The translations under genes and the position numbers were made by a program. From assembly GCA_052034175.1 (NCBI GenBank), contig JBPOIX010000072.1, positions 1 through 17,757 on the forward strand: 17,757 nt of DNA, written 5' to 3'. The stretch comes from UBA668 sp052034175 (GTDB taxonomy: Bacteria; Actinomycetota; Acidimicrobiia; Acidimicrobiales; Ilumatobacteraceae). This document shows positions 6,998 to 15,022 of this stretch, in pieces. The stretch's first letter is position 1. Each line of letters begins with the position of its first letter. A model generated the notes under the pieces. That model worked only from the letters and a program-made list of their open reading frames with translations, did no database searches and was not told the origin of the DNA.

Positions 6998-8158
6998 TCA
7001 GCCGGCCACCACGTCGGGCACGACGGCACGGCCGCGCAGGAGGCCGGCGGCGATGGCCGCCAGCATCAACACGGCCGCGGCGAACCATGTCCAGCCCGGC
7101 CCGAAGTGGTCGTAGCCGCCCGCCGCGGGGGTGGCAACGGCGCCGGCAACCAACACCTCGGTGGCCCCCAGCAGGCCCTGGGCGGAGGCGTGCTGGTCCG
7201 CCGGGCTGGCCATCGCTGCGGCGATGCGCGCTGCCGGGAGGGAGAACGAGTCGCCGAGCGCCTGGACCATCGACAGCGCCACCAGCACGGGCACCGAGCC
7301 GATCAGGCCGTAGCCGGCCATGCACGGCACGCTGACCAACAAACCGAGCGCGGCCACCTTCAGCGGGCCGTGCCGCTGCGCCACCTCACCGGCACGCCCC
7401 CCGAGGAGGATCATCGGGACGGACGTGATCGCCAGCGTGAACCCGATCACCCAGGTGCGCGAGCCGAGGTCGGTGATCATCACCGCCCACAACGCTTCCC
7501 AGGTTCCGACCATCACATAGAACGCCACCGTCATGCACAGCGCCGCCTGGATGCCGGGGCGGGCCAGCAGGCCACGCACGATCCGTCGCTCGGTGGTCAG
7601 CTCGCCCTGGTCCACCGGGAGGTGGCCGGTGAACACCGCTGCCCCGGCCGCCAGCAGCGCCATCACCACGAACGGCGCGCGGATGGACACCCACTCCCCC
7701 AGCAGCGACGCCAGGCCCGGCCCGAGCAGGAAGCCGGAGAGGTGGAACGAGCCGAGCAGGCCGAGGTTGCGCCCCACGTGCTCCGGGTCGAGGTTGATCG
7801 CCACCCGGCGCACACCGGGCACGATCATCCCGCCGCCGATGCCGAGCAGGGCCCGGGCCGCGATGAAGTGCCACAGTTCGGAACCGGCGGCCATCACGCC
7901 CATCGACGCCACCAACACCAGCACACCGATGCGCACCATCGCCGCGGCGTGCCCACGGTCCGCCAGCCGGCTGAGCGCCACCTGGGTGAGGAAGCCGGCC
8001 CCGAAACCGGTGGCCACCATCACCCCGACACCGAGGTTGCTCAACCCGAAGCGATCGCGGAACGCCGCCGCGAGCGTGAAGATCGCGCCGTAGCCGGCGG
8101 CGCTGACGGCGGTCAGCGAGTACAGCGGCAGCAGCCGCCGCAGGGACGCATCCGCCAT
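6998..8158 (-). CDS. Major facilitator superfamily (MFS) transporter
   Basis: 386 residues with about twelve hydrophobic helices. A loop-2/3 motif of MFS type is seen (SRLADRGHAAAMVRIG), as is a glycine-rich helix 4-5 region (ARALLGIGGGMIVPGVRR). The length is typical of drug/H+ antiporter-like or sugar-efflux MFS proteins; the substrate cannot be read from sequence. The start at 8158 is chosen because MADASLRRLLPLYSL leads straight into helix 1 and the ATG shares one base with the stop of the 61-residue gene (TGATG). It is the last gene of the operon that begins with the second Hsp70-like gene, so it should be co-expressed with the regulator. By analogy with iniBAC, which affects drug tolerance, export of a toxic or envelope compound is plausible but inferred. 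Confidence 0.88.
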   Translation of the reverse strand: MADASLRRLLPLYSLTAVSAAGYGAIFTLAAAFRDRFGLSNLGVGVMVATGFGAGFLTQVALSRLADRGHAAAMVRIGVLVLVASMGVMAAGSELWHFIAARALLGIGGGMIVPGVRRVAINLDPEHVGRNLGLLGSFHLSGFLLGPGLASLLGEWVSIRAPFVVMALLAAGAAVFTGHLPVDQGELTTERRIVRGLLARPGIQAALCMTVAFYVMVGTWEALWAVMITDLGSRTWVIGFTLAITSVPMILLGGRAGEVAQRHGPLKVAALGLLVSVPCMAGYGLIGSVPVLVALSMVQALGDSFSLPAARIAAAMASPADQHASAQGLLGATEVLVAGAVATPAAGGYDHFGPGWTWFAAAVLMLAAIAAGLLRGRAVVPDVVAG

Positions 8159-8343
8159 CAGTCGTCGTCGAAGCGGCCGAGCGAGGGTTGCTGCGTCAGC
8201 TGCTGCAGGAAGGCCCGCTGGTCGTCCGAGAGGCCGTCGTCGCCGGCGCTGTCCGCGTCGTCCGCCATCCCGGCCCATGGGTCCGGCGCGTCCTCACTGC
8301 CCTCGAGCAGGGCGTGCTCGATCTGCTCCCACCAGTCGCTCAT
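8158..8343 (-). CDS. Small acidic protein of unknown function
   Basis: 61 residues, beginning MSDWWEQIEHALLEG and ending SLGRFDDD. It has an N-terminal amphipathic helix, an Asp/Ala-rich middle and a second helix with LSDDQRAFLQQLTQQ. It has no signal peptide or membrane helix. It is supported as a real gene by tight packing: its ATG overlaps the LuxR gene stop by 4 bp (ATGA), and its stop shares a base with the MFS start. I do not recognise a family. Its place between a regulator and a transporter suggests a small adaptor or modulator, but nothing in the sequence proves this. Confidence 0.7.
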   Translation of the reverse strand: MSDWWEQIEHALLEGSEDAPDPWAGMADDADSAGDDGLSDDQRAFLQQLTQQPSLGRFDDD

Positions 8344-10559
8344 CGTGAATCTCCTCGTCCGGCGCCCGGATGGTTCCCCACCCTAGGGCCCGCCCCGGTC
8401 ATGCGGACCGCGAGCTCCGTGCGCGAACGCAGCCCGAGCTTGCGGTAGATCTGCTGCAGGTGGAAGTCCACCGTCTTCACCGAGAGGAACAGCGCCGCGG
8501 CGGCCTCCCGGTTGGTCATCCCTTCGGCCACAGCCTCGGCAACGCGACGCTCCGAGGGGCTGAGCGCGTCGAGCGCGGGGTCGGCCACCTTCACCGCGGA
8601 CCCCCCGACCGGAGCCCCCACCGCGGCCGCCCGCCGGTCCCAGCCGCGCACCCCACAGCGGTGCAGGGTGGCCAGCGCAAGTGCCGTGGCGTCGGCCGGG
8701 ACGGCCTCGCCGGCGGCGCGACGCAACGCCACCTGCCACAGCCGTGCCTCGCCCGCCTCCACTGGCAGGCGATGTTGCTCGGCCAGCGCCACCGCAGCGT
8801 CCAATCCCGCGGCATCTCCGGCCAGCACGGCCGCGCGCACCACGGTGCGCACCGCGGCCAGGGTGCCGTGGCCGAGGTCGGCCCAGATCGCCACCGCGCC
8901 CGAATCCGCCAGTCCACCGTCGGTGGCGGCCATCAGCTGGGCTCGCGCGGCCACGGCCGCGGCCTGCACGCGCAACCAGTCCGGCATCGACGAGGGGACA
9001 TCCAGGGTGGCGGCATCCGGTTCGCGCCCTGCCAGCACCTCCAGGTCGGCTGCGGCCACGTTCCACCAGCAGGCGATGAACGTGCCGTGGGCCGCGCGGC
9101 GCACGTCCACCGAGGCCAGCAGGTCCCTGGCTTCACGGGTGCGGCCGGCATGGCGCAGGGCTACGGCCGCCGGCACGGCATCCAGCGGGTGCCGTGGCAC
9201 TTCGCCCACCGCCCCCAGCACCGCCCGGTACTCGCCGCTGGCCGCGGCCTGCCAGACCAGGGCGCGGGGGCCGGTGCCGTCGGTGCGCCCGGTGAGCAGC
9301 TCGCGCACCTCCGCCACCGCCGCCTGCAGGGGTGCGGTGCGGGCCACGGTGGAGTGCGCCAGCTGCTCGGCGTGGTGCACGTCCGCGTCCTCCAGCGCCG
9401 CGCCGATGGCCGCGGCCAGGGCCCGCTCGCGCACGTCCGCGGTGGCCGCGAACTCGACGGCGCGTTCGTAGGTGCGTGTCGCGGTGGCCGTGGCGCCGCG
9501 GCGCAGGGCGTCGCCGGCCACCAGCTCGAGGGCTTCGGCCACCATGTCGCTCGGGCCGGCCGCCGCACCCACCAGGTGCCACACGCGGGCAGTGGCCTGG
9601 TGCGGCTCGCTGAACTGGGCGGCCAGCGCGCGGTGGGCGGCACGGCGCGACGCCGGGGCCAAGAGGTGATAGGCGGCATGGCGGGTGAAGGCGTCCGGGA
9701 AGACCACGCGGGTGCCGACCAGCTCCACCATGCCGGCCTCCTCGGCCGGCTCCAGGGCCACCAGGCCGGGCTCGCCGAGCTGGGTGAGCGCCCCGTCCAC
9801 CGCCCCGAGTGCACCGTCGGCCACGGCAGCGGCCACCACCAACGCCCTGCAGCACGGCTCGCCCAGGGCCCGCATCCGGCCCTGGAGGTCCAGCGCCACG
9901 TGGCCGCCAACCCGCGGCAGGTCGGCCACGGGCTCCTGCCCGGCGCGTTGCGCCTCGCTCAGCGCGTCGGCCATCGCCACGGCGACACCGGGGTTGCCGC
10001 CGGCGGCCGCTGCACAGCGCTCGGCGGCCACCGCCGCCAGCCCACGGCCGACCAGCAGGGAGACCAGCGTCGCTTCCGGCAAGGGCTCCAGGCGGACGGC
10101 CTGGTCCGCGGCGAAGGCGGCCTCCTGGGTGGCGGTGGCGCACAGCACGATCGGGTCGGCGATGCAGCGCTCCATCACCGCGTCGAGCACGGCGCGGCTG
10201 GAAGAGTCCAGGAGATCGATGTCGTCCACCCCGATCCACAGGGGCTGGATGTCGGCCAGGGCCGTCAGCGCGTGCAGGGTGGCAAGCTTCACGTCGGCCG
10301 GGTCGGCGCCCCCCGCACCCGCCAACGCCAGGCGCAGGCGCTCGCCGTCCGCCCCGAGCGCGGCCAACTGGTCGGTGAACGGCGCCAGCAGGGTGGCCAG
10401 GCCGCCGAGGGCCAGGTCCTGCCGGGTGGGGCTGCCGGCGGCGCGAGCCACCCTGAACCCTTCCGCCGCGGCCGCGTTCGCCGCACGATCCAACCACCAG
10501 CTGCGGCCGGCCCCGCGGGGGCCGTGGCACAGCACACGGCGCGCCGCAAGTGCGTCCAT
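8340..10559 (-). CDS. Large ATPase/LuxR-type transcriptional regulator (LAL/STAND-like)
   Basis: 739 residues. Seen: a degenerate Walker A GPRGAGRS (13-20) with Arg in place of the usual Lys, a Walker B-like WIGVDDIDLLD (about 108-118), a long Ala-rich helical middle of TPR-like character, and a C-terminal LuxR helix-turn-helix (about 664-720; LSPSERRVAEAVAEGMTNREAA and VKTVDFHLQQIYRKLG, quoted in two parts). Known: such regulators are ligand- and nucleotide-controlled switches that activate transcription through the C-terminal domain. In mycobacteria a regulator of similar build (IniR) controls iniBAC. The start at 10559 lies 14 nt after the Hsp70-like stop and just before the Walker motif; a longer reading frame would overlap that gene. 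The stop overlaps the next ATG. It is the best candidate to bind the 18-bp boxes. Confidence 0.88.
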   Translation of the reverse strand: MDALAARRVLCHGPRGAGRSWWLDRAANAAAAEGFRVARAAGSPTRQDLALGGLATLLAPFTDQLAALGADGERLRLALAGAGGADPADVKLATLHALTALADIQPLWIGVDDIDLLDSSSRAVLDAVMERCIADPIVLCATATQEAAFAADQAVRLEPLPEATLVSLLVGRGLAAVAAERCAAAAGGNPGVAVAMADALSEAQRAGQEPVADLPRVGGHVALDLQGRMRALGEPCCRALVVAAAVADGALGAVDGALTQLGEPGLVALEPAEEAGMVELVGTRVVFPDAFTRHAAYHLLAPASRRAAHRALAAQFSEPHQATARVWHLVGAAAGPSDMVAEALELVAGDALRRGATATATRTYERAVEFAATADVRERALAAAIGAALEDADVHHAEQLAHSTVARTAPLQAAVAEVRELLTGRTDGTGPRALVWQAAASGEYRAVLGAVGEVPRHPLDAVPAAVALRHAGRTREARDLLASVDVRRAAHGTFIACWWNVAAADLEVLAGREPDAATLDVPSSMPDWLRVQAAAVAARAQLMAATDGGLADSGAVAIWADLGHGTLAAVRTVVRAAVLAGDAAGLDAAVALAEQHRLPVEAGEARLWQVALRRAAGEAVPADATALALATLHRCGVRGWDRRAAAVGAPVGGSAVKVADPALDALSPSERRVAEAVAEGMTNREAAAALFLSVKTVDFHLQQIYRKLGLRSRTELAVRMTGAGPRVGNHPGAGRGDSR

Positions 10560-10573
10560 CGCCAGGACCCGGC

Positions 10574-12907
10574 CTACTCGCCGCCGCTGACGACGGGGAG
10601 GCAGAAGTAGGTCGCGGGGGCGGCCAGGCTGTGGTCGTGCACCGCGCGGGCCACGCACAGCTCGGCGCCGTCGGTCCAGCCGTAGTCGGCCAGGTTCGAC
10701 TGGTTGAAGGCGGTGAACACCAGCTCACCGCCGCCGTTCGCGCGGTCCCACACGTACCACAGGCCCGAGTTCGGGTGGCCGACCGTGGCGGGGTCCTGCG
10801 TGTTCCAGAAGAAGTGCACGTGGAAGTCCCCGCTGGTGCCGGTGTTCGCCGGGTCGAAGCCCTCGGTGATGTAGGTGGCATAGAGCGTGTCGCCCACCCA
10901 GTGCGCGGCGGAGATGCCCACGCAGTACCCCTCGGTGTCGCACGCGGTGTTCTGCAGCCCGGCCACCGGCGGCTGGAACAGGCGCCCGAAGCAGTCGGTG
11001 ATGCCGTTGTCGGTGCACCACTGGTCGGCCTCGTCCTTCGTGGCGAACGGGGTGGCGAGGATGGTGAGGTACCAGCCCTCCATCGGTTGGCTGTCGTGCT
11101 GGAAGTCGTACAGCCCGGCGTCCACGAGGATGACGTCGTAGGTGTTGCGCAGCGCGGCGTGCTCGAAGAGGATCTCCTTCGGGCCGAACAGCTGCCCCTG
11201 GTACTCCAGCCCGTCGTACTTGGCGCTGAGTTGCACGACATACGTGCCGACCAGTGCGTCCGCGATGCCGGAGTCCGATTCGAGGAATGTGTCCAGCTGC
11301 GCCTGCGCACCCTGCACGTCGGTGGTGGTGGACGTGACACCCGTGTCGACCGGCGCTGTGCTGTCCGAGCCGTCCGTGTCCGGGGTGGTGGCCTGGGTGA
11401 CGTCCGGCTGCGACGAGGTGGCGGCAGTGCCGCCGCCGTCGCCACCGCTGAGCACCACGACCGCCACCACCACCAGTGCGGCCACCGCCGCGGCCACGGC
11501 CGCCCACAACCAGGGAGGGCGCTTGGCAGGGCCGGCGGGCCCACCCGAGCCGGGGGCGGCGGGGTGGGCGGGGCCTACCGGAGGGAGGTCGACGCGGGTG
11601 GCCGCCGACGCGGCCGGGGCAACGGGCAACGGCGCAGTGACCTGAGCGGCCGGGGTGCGCGGAGAGGCGGGCGGAGCCACGGGCGGGGCCTGGACGGCCG
11701 CAGCTGGGGCCAGCGGGCGAGCCGGCGGCGGCGGTGTCGTGGCGACGGGTGCGGGCGCCGCGGGAGCGGGCGGGGGGACGGCCAGCGGGGTGCGCGAGCC
11801 GAGGATCGAGCCGGACAGGACGGTGGGCGCGGCCCCACCGGAGGAATAGGCGAAGTCGGCGAAGCGGGCCGCGCCGAGGGCCACCGCATGCTTCGGGTGG
11901 GTGTCGGAGACCACGGGGCGGCCGAGGCCGGAGCGCACCATGTCCGCGACGAGCGGGATGCGCGACGAGCCGCCGGCCAGCAGCACTGCCTTCAGGTCGC
12001 CGACGGCCACCCCGGCGGACTCGATCGAACGCTGGAGGGAGTCCACGGTCTCGCGCAGGATCGGGCGGATCATGTCCTCGAACTCGGCGCGGGTGATGCG
12101 GACCTGGGTCTGCAGGTTGGGCAGCAGCACCGGCACGGTGGCGTCGCTGTCCGCGGAGAGCGTCTCCTTCGCCAGCACGCACTCCTGTCGCAGGCGGGCG
12201 AAGGCGGACCGGGCGGACGGGTCGGCGGGGTCGAGGGAACTGATGGCATCCCCGACCACCTTGCGGACATGGGTGAGCACCGCCTCGTCGAAGTCGATTC
12301 CCCCCAGCCGTTCGATGCCCTGAGGGCGGCCGAGCAGTTCGAAGCCCGTGGGCACCTTGCGCAGCACCGCGGCATCGAACGTGCCACCACCGAGGTCGTA
12401 CACGGCAACGGTTTCGCCGGCCTCCACCCGCTCGCCTGCGGCGTACTGCAGGGCCGCGGCAACCGGCTCGGTGATGTACACCGCCTGGCGGATGCCGGCG
12501 GTTTCCACCGCTTGGCGCAACAGGTCGATCTTGTACTCGCCCCAGTTCGCGGGGTGGGTGATGGCCACGAGGTCCGGCGCGCCGCCCTGACGTTCCGAGA
12601 CGTCGGCGAGGATCTGGCGGAGCATCAGCCCGAGCAGCCGGTCGGCCGAGAACGGGGTGCGGTCGAGCATGATCGGCGCGGTGTCGCCGAGGCGGCGCTT
12701 GAACTCGCGGGCGAGGCGGGCGGGTTCGTTCAGCCCTCGGCGCTCAGCGGCGTCGCCGATGAGCACGGTGTCGTCCGGCCGCAGGAACACCATGGTCGGG
12801 ATGGTGGCCGCATGGTTCCCCAGCGGGAGAATTTCGGCGCGCCCGTCCCGCATCACCGCCGCGGCGGTGAAGGTCGTGCCGAGATCGATACCGAGTACGT
12901 ACCCCAA
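10574..12907 (-). CDS. Transmembrane Hsp70-ATPase-domain protein with extracytoplasmic Cys-rich domain
   Basis: 777 residues. Seen: an Hsp70-type nucleotide-binding domain (about 3-350) with DLGTTFT (8-14), HPANWGEY, DLGGGTFDA (171-179) and AGGSSRIP (311-318). A Pro/Ala linker of about 100 residues follows, then KRPP and one transmembrane helix (about 467-487). After a Ser/Thr/Asp spacer comes a domain of about 240 residues with six cysteines (DQWC, TDCF, TACD, GYC, ELC, YFC), consistent with disulfides outside the membrane. The chaperone peptide-binding domain is missing. The layout (ATPase inside, linker, helix, folded domain outside) resembles a receptor. The TTG start at 12907 is forced: a stop lies five codons upstream and no ATG or GTG precedes DLGTT. 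GGAGGG lies 3 nt before it. It is the first gene of the operon with the LuxR regulator. Confidence 0.9.
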   Translation of the reverse strand: MGYVLGIDLGTTFTAAAVMRDGRAEILPLGNHAATIPTMVFLRPDDTVLIGDAAERRGLNEPARLAREFKRRLGDTAPIMLDRTPFSADRLLGLMLRQILADVSERQGGAPDLVAITHPANWGEYKIDLLRQAVETAGIRQAVYITEPVAAALQYAAGERVEAGETVAVYDLGGGTFDAAVLRKVPTGFELLGRPQGIERLGGIDFDEAVLTHVRKVVGDAISSLDPADPSARSAFARLRQECVLAKETLSADSDATVPVLLPNLQTQVRITRAEFEDMIRPILRETVDSLQRSIESAGVAVGDLKAVLLAGGSSRIPLVADMVRSGLGRPVVSDTHPKHAVALGAARFADFAYSSGGAAPTVLSGSILGSRTPLAVPPPAPAAPAPVATTPPPPARPLAPAAAVQAPPVAPPASPRTPAAQVTAPLPVAPAASAATRVDLPPVGPAHPAAPGSGGPAGPAKRPPWLWAAVAAAVAALVVVAVVVLSGGDGGGTAATSSQPDVTQATTPDTDGSDSTAPVDTGVTSTTTDVQGAQAQLDTFLESDSGIADALVGTYVVQLSAKYDGLEYQGQLFGPKEILFEHAALRNTYDVILVDAGLYDFQHDSQPMEGWYLTILATPFATKDEADQWCTDNGITDCFGRLFQPPVAGLQNTACDTEGYCVGISAAHWVGDTLYATYITEGFDPANTGTSGDFHVHFFWNTQDPATVGHPNSGLWYVWDRANGGGELVFTAFNQSNLADYGWTDGAELCVARAVHDHSLAAPATYFCLPVVSGGE

Positions 12908-12937
12908 GAGCCCTCCACGTCAGACTCGCCCATCGTA
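12905..12937 (-). promoter_or_regulatory. -10 element, ribosome site and TTG start of the operon
   Basis: TACGAT (12937-12932) is the same hexamer as at the acidic protein/dynamin promoter. It is followed 24 nt later by the TTG start, with GGAGGG (12916-12911) between. Box 3 ends 37 nt upstream of this -10, farther than at the other minus-strand promoters, so its effect on this operon may differ in strength or sign. Confidence 0.5.
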
Positions 12938-12974
12938 GTGCGACGCCGTCTCCCCACGGAGGGGCAACGGCGAA

Positions 12975-12992
12975 ACCGGGAATCCTCCCGGT
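12975..12992. promoter_or_regulatory. Box 3, 18-bp inverted repeat in a divergent promoter
   Basis: ACCGGGAATCCTCCCGGT is a perfect 7-4-7 inverted repeat. Its 18 bases are identical to box 2 when both are read toward the genes that start 35 nt away. It lies between the Hsp70-like/LuxR operon (minus) and the acidic repeat protein gene (plus). On the plus side a weak -10, GACACT (13015-13020), starts 22 nt after the box and ends 7 nt before the ATG. It would place the regulator's own operon under the same operator, that is, autoregulation. Confidence 0.7.
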
Positions 12993-13027
12993 CCGTGCAC
13001 AGGGCGAGGTGATCGACACTTCCTGAT

Positions 13028-14977
13028 ATGAGTGACGGGATGGACGGCCGGCTCGACCGGCTCAGCGATCTGCAACTGCAGCTACTGCTGCGCGCGGCCG
13101 GCTACAGCGACGAGGAGATCGCGGCGATGAACCGCGACACGATGCTCGACACGCTGGAACAGGAGGACGTGGGGGCCAGGCCGTCGTCGCGGTTCTGGAA
13201 CGACGACGTGCCCGCCGACGAGCAGGCAGAAGACGCGCTGTTACGGCACCTCGGCTACTCCGAGGACGACATCGCGGCCATGGACGACGCCGAGCGCGAG
13301 GCCGCGCTGGGCGACCTGGGGCCCGACGCCCTCACCGAGGCACTCCTGCGCGAGGGGTACACCCAGTCCGAGATCGATGGGATGAGCGACGAGGAGAAGG
13401 CGGCGCTCATCGACCCGAACGACGTGATGATGCACGAGGTGCTGGAGGCCGCCGGCTACAGCGACGCTGAGATCGCGGACATGAGCCTGGAGGAGAAGGC
13501 CGACGCGCTGGACAAGCAGACGGCGATGGAGGACGCCATGCTCCGCGGCGCCGGCTACGACCCGGAGGAGCTCGACCCCGAGGAGCGGGCCGAACGGATC
13601 AACGACATCGCCAACAACCTCGAGGGCTACACGGTCTTCGGCGATCCCCTCTTCGACACGGAGCCCGAGCGCCCCGATTCCAAGGATCCGATGGACGTCG
13701 ACGTCGACCCCGAGGAAGACGACCCCAACGACCCCGAGGACGAGGACCTGGGCGAGGACGACGCCGTCACCGACGCCGGCTATGCCGAGGACGAGGACTC
13801 GATCGAACCGGCGGGCGTAGGGTTCGGCGAGTCCTCCGGTGGTGGTGGGTCGATGGTCATCGACTACACGGTTGTGGTGGATGAGGAGTCGAGCGAGGAA
13901 ACCCTCGACGAGGACGGGTTCACCCGCACCACCATCTTCCGGGAGCACGGCGGGCAACCGGGCGAGGAATGGGAGGGCACCGAGACCACCTCGTTGGAGA
14001 TCGGGCCGGACGGCTACCACTCCGGGGCGACGAACACCACCGAGGGCAACGGCTGGGCGCTCGAGGAGACGATGGACACGAGCCTCGACGGCGACGGGTT
14101 CTCCCGCCGCCACGAGACCACCCAACTGCACGATGACGCCACCGGCATCTCCGCCGTCACCACCGCCGAGGAGGTCGCGGTGGGGCCGGACGGGGCGGGG
14201 CTCGCCACGGAGTTCCACGAGGTGTCGATCAACGTCGACGGCACGGTGCAGACCACCGACCGCACCCGCACCGCCGAGATCGGTGCGGACGGCGCGTCCT
14301 ACGAGCGCAACCGCGAGCAGATCATCGACCACGCCGACGGTTCGTCGACGGTGGAAGGCGACCGCACCGAGGTGGGCGTCGGCCCCGGCGGCCTCGACCT
14401 CGGCCTCGGGCGCACCGACGTGCACCGCGATGCCGACGGCAGCTGGACCGGCACCGACGCCGACCTCGACCTCACCACTGGCCGCGACGGCCTGTCGTTC
14501 GACGACACCCTGGACACCCGGGCCACCGGCGGGCCGCTCGGCGACCGCAGCGTCACCCGCGACGCCAGCCTCGACGTGGACCTCGTGGGAGTCGACCTGC
14601 ACGACGCCGGCTCGGTGACCCTCGGCGGACAGACGCTGGAGGGCAGCCTGGACGTCGACCTCGGGGCGGACGGGCTGGACCTGGAGGTGGGGGTCGGCGA
14701 GCTGGAGCTCACCGTCGACGGAGGTGCGCCCGACCTGGCACTGCCGGGCCCGCCGCCGCCGGTGTTCCAGCCGTTGATCATGACCACCGAGTTCGCGCCG
14801 ATCGCGTTGCCGCAACCGGACATCGACCTGCCCTCTCCCGACGAGTTGGTGAACGTCGTGGTCGATGCGGTCGAGGACACCCTCGACGACCTGCCCGCGC
14901 CACCCCTGCCGCCCCCGCCGCCGCCGGAGGACGTGGTCGACGACGTCAGCGACGCCATCGGCGGTCTGTTCGACTGA
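13028..14977 (+). CDS. Second acidic repeat protein with five helical GYS-type repeats
   Basis: 649 residues, no signal peptide or membrane helix. Seen: residues 14-195 hold five copies of a helical unit of about 33 residues with the core LL-x-x-x-GYSDEEIAAM (Gly-Tyr at 25, 76, 111, 143, 177). Next is a very acidic linker (about 215-260, mostly Asp/Glu/Pro), then beta-type repeats of about 40 residues marked by IGPDG/VGPDG/IGADG turns (about 280-560). A proline-rich segment and a C-terminal amphipathic acidic motif (ELVNVVVDAVEDTLDDL and VVDDVSDAIGGLFD) end the protein. The C-terminal motif resembles the N-terminus of the 1552-3138 protein. The start at 13028 fits a weak -10 seven nt upstream and the 35-nt distance from box 3. 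It is not recognised as a known family; an IniB-like role is inferred from composition and co-regulation. Confidence 0.83.
   Translation: MSDGMDGRLDRLSDLQLQLLLRAAGYSDEEIAAMNRDTMLDTLEQEDVGARPSSRFWNDDVPADEQAEDALLRHLGYSEDDIAAMDDAEREAALGDLGPDALTEALLREGYTQSEIDGMSDEEKAALIDPNDVMMHEVLEAAGYSDAEIADMSLEEKADALDKQTAMEDAMLRGAGYDPEELDPEERAERINDIANNLEGYTVFGDPLFDTEPERPDSKDPMDVDVDPEEDDPNDPEDEDLGEDDAVTDAGYAEDEDSIEPAGVGFGESSGGGGSMVIDYTVVVDEESSEETLDEDGFTRTTIFREHGGQPGEEWEGTETTSLEIGPDGYHSGATNTTEGNGWALEETMDTSLDGDGFSRRHETTQLHDDATGISAVTTAEEVAVGPDGAGLATEFHEVSINVDGTVQTTDRTRTAEIGADGASYERNREQIIDHADGSSTVEGDRTEVGVGPGGLDLGLGRTDVHRDADGSWTGTDADLDLTTGRDGLSFDDTLDTRATGGPLGDRSVTRDASLDVDLVGVDLHDAGSVTLGGQTLEGSLDVDLGADGLDLEVGVGELELTVDGGAPDLALPGPPPPVFQPLIMTTEFAPIALPQPDIDLPSPDELVNVVVDAVEDTLDDLPAPPLPPPPPPEDVVDDVSDAIGGLFD
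13067..13612 (+). repeat. Five degenerate protein repeats, GYS-D/E-x-EI type
   Basis: The translated units contain AAGYSDEEIAAM, HLGYSEDDIAAM, REGYTQSEIDGM, AAGYSDAEIADM and GAGYDPEELDPE. Each is preceded by a short Leu-rich helix and followed by an acidic Glu/Ala helix. Spacings between the Gly-Tyr pairs are 51, 35, 32 and 34 residues. They are repeats of sequence pattern, not of DNA, which indicates an old, selected module. Confidence 0.75.
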
Positions 14978-15022
14978 AGCAGCGGGGGTGACGGGGCGAC
15001 GGCGGGTCGTGGCCGCTGAGCG

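Noticed and set aside
8370..10610. Plus-strand open frame of 746 codons
   Set aside because: It is fully antisense to the LuxR regulator, which has clear Walker B and helix-turn-helix motifs. The plus-strand product has no recognisable motif.
10550..13012. Plus-strand open frame of 820 codons
   Set aside because: It is antisense to the Hsp70-like gene with intact nucleotide-binding motifs and covers box 3; its translation is low-complexity.
13241..14815. Minus-strand open frame of 524 codons
   Set aside because: It is antisense to the acidic repeat protein, whose ordered repeats and promoter spacing support the plus strand.
14978..15022. Terminator between the convergent acidic repeat and secreted protein genes
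   Set aside because: The 45-nt gap is G-rich, but I find no stable stem-loop followed by T residues.
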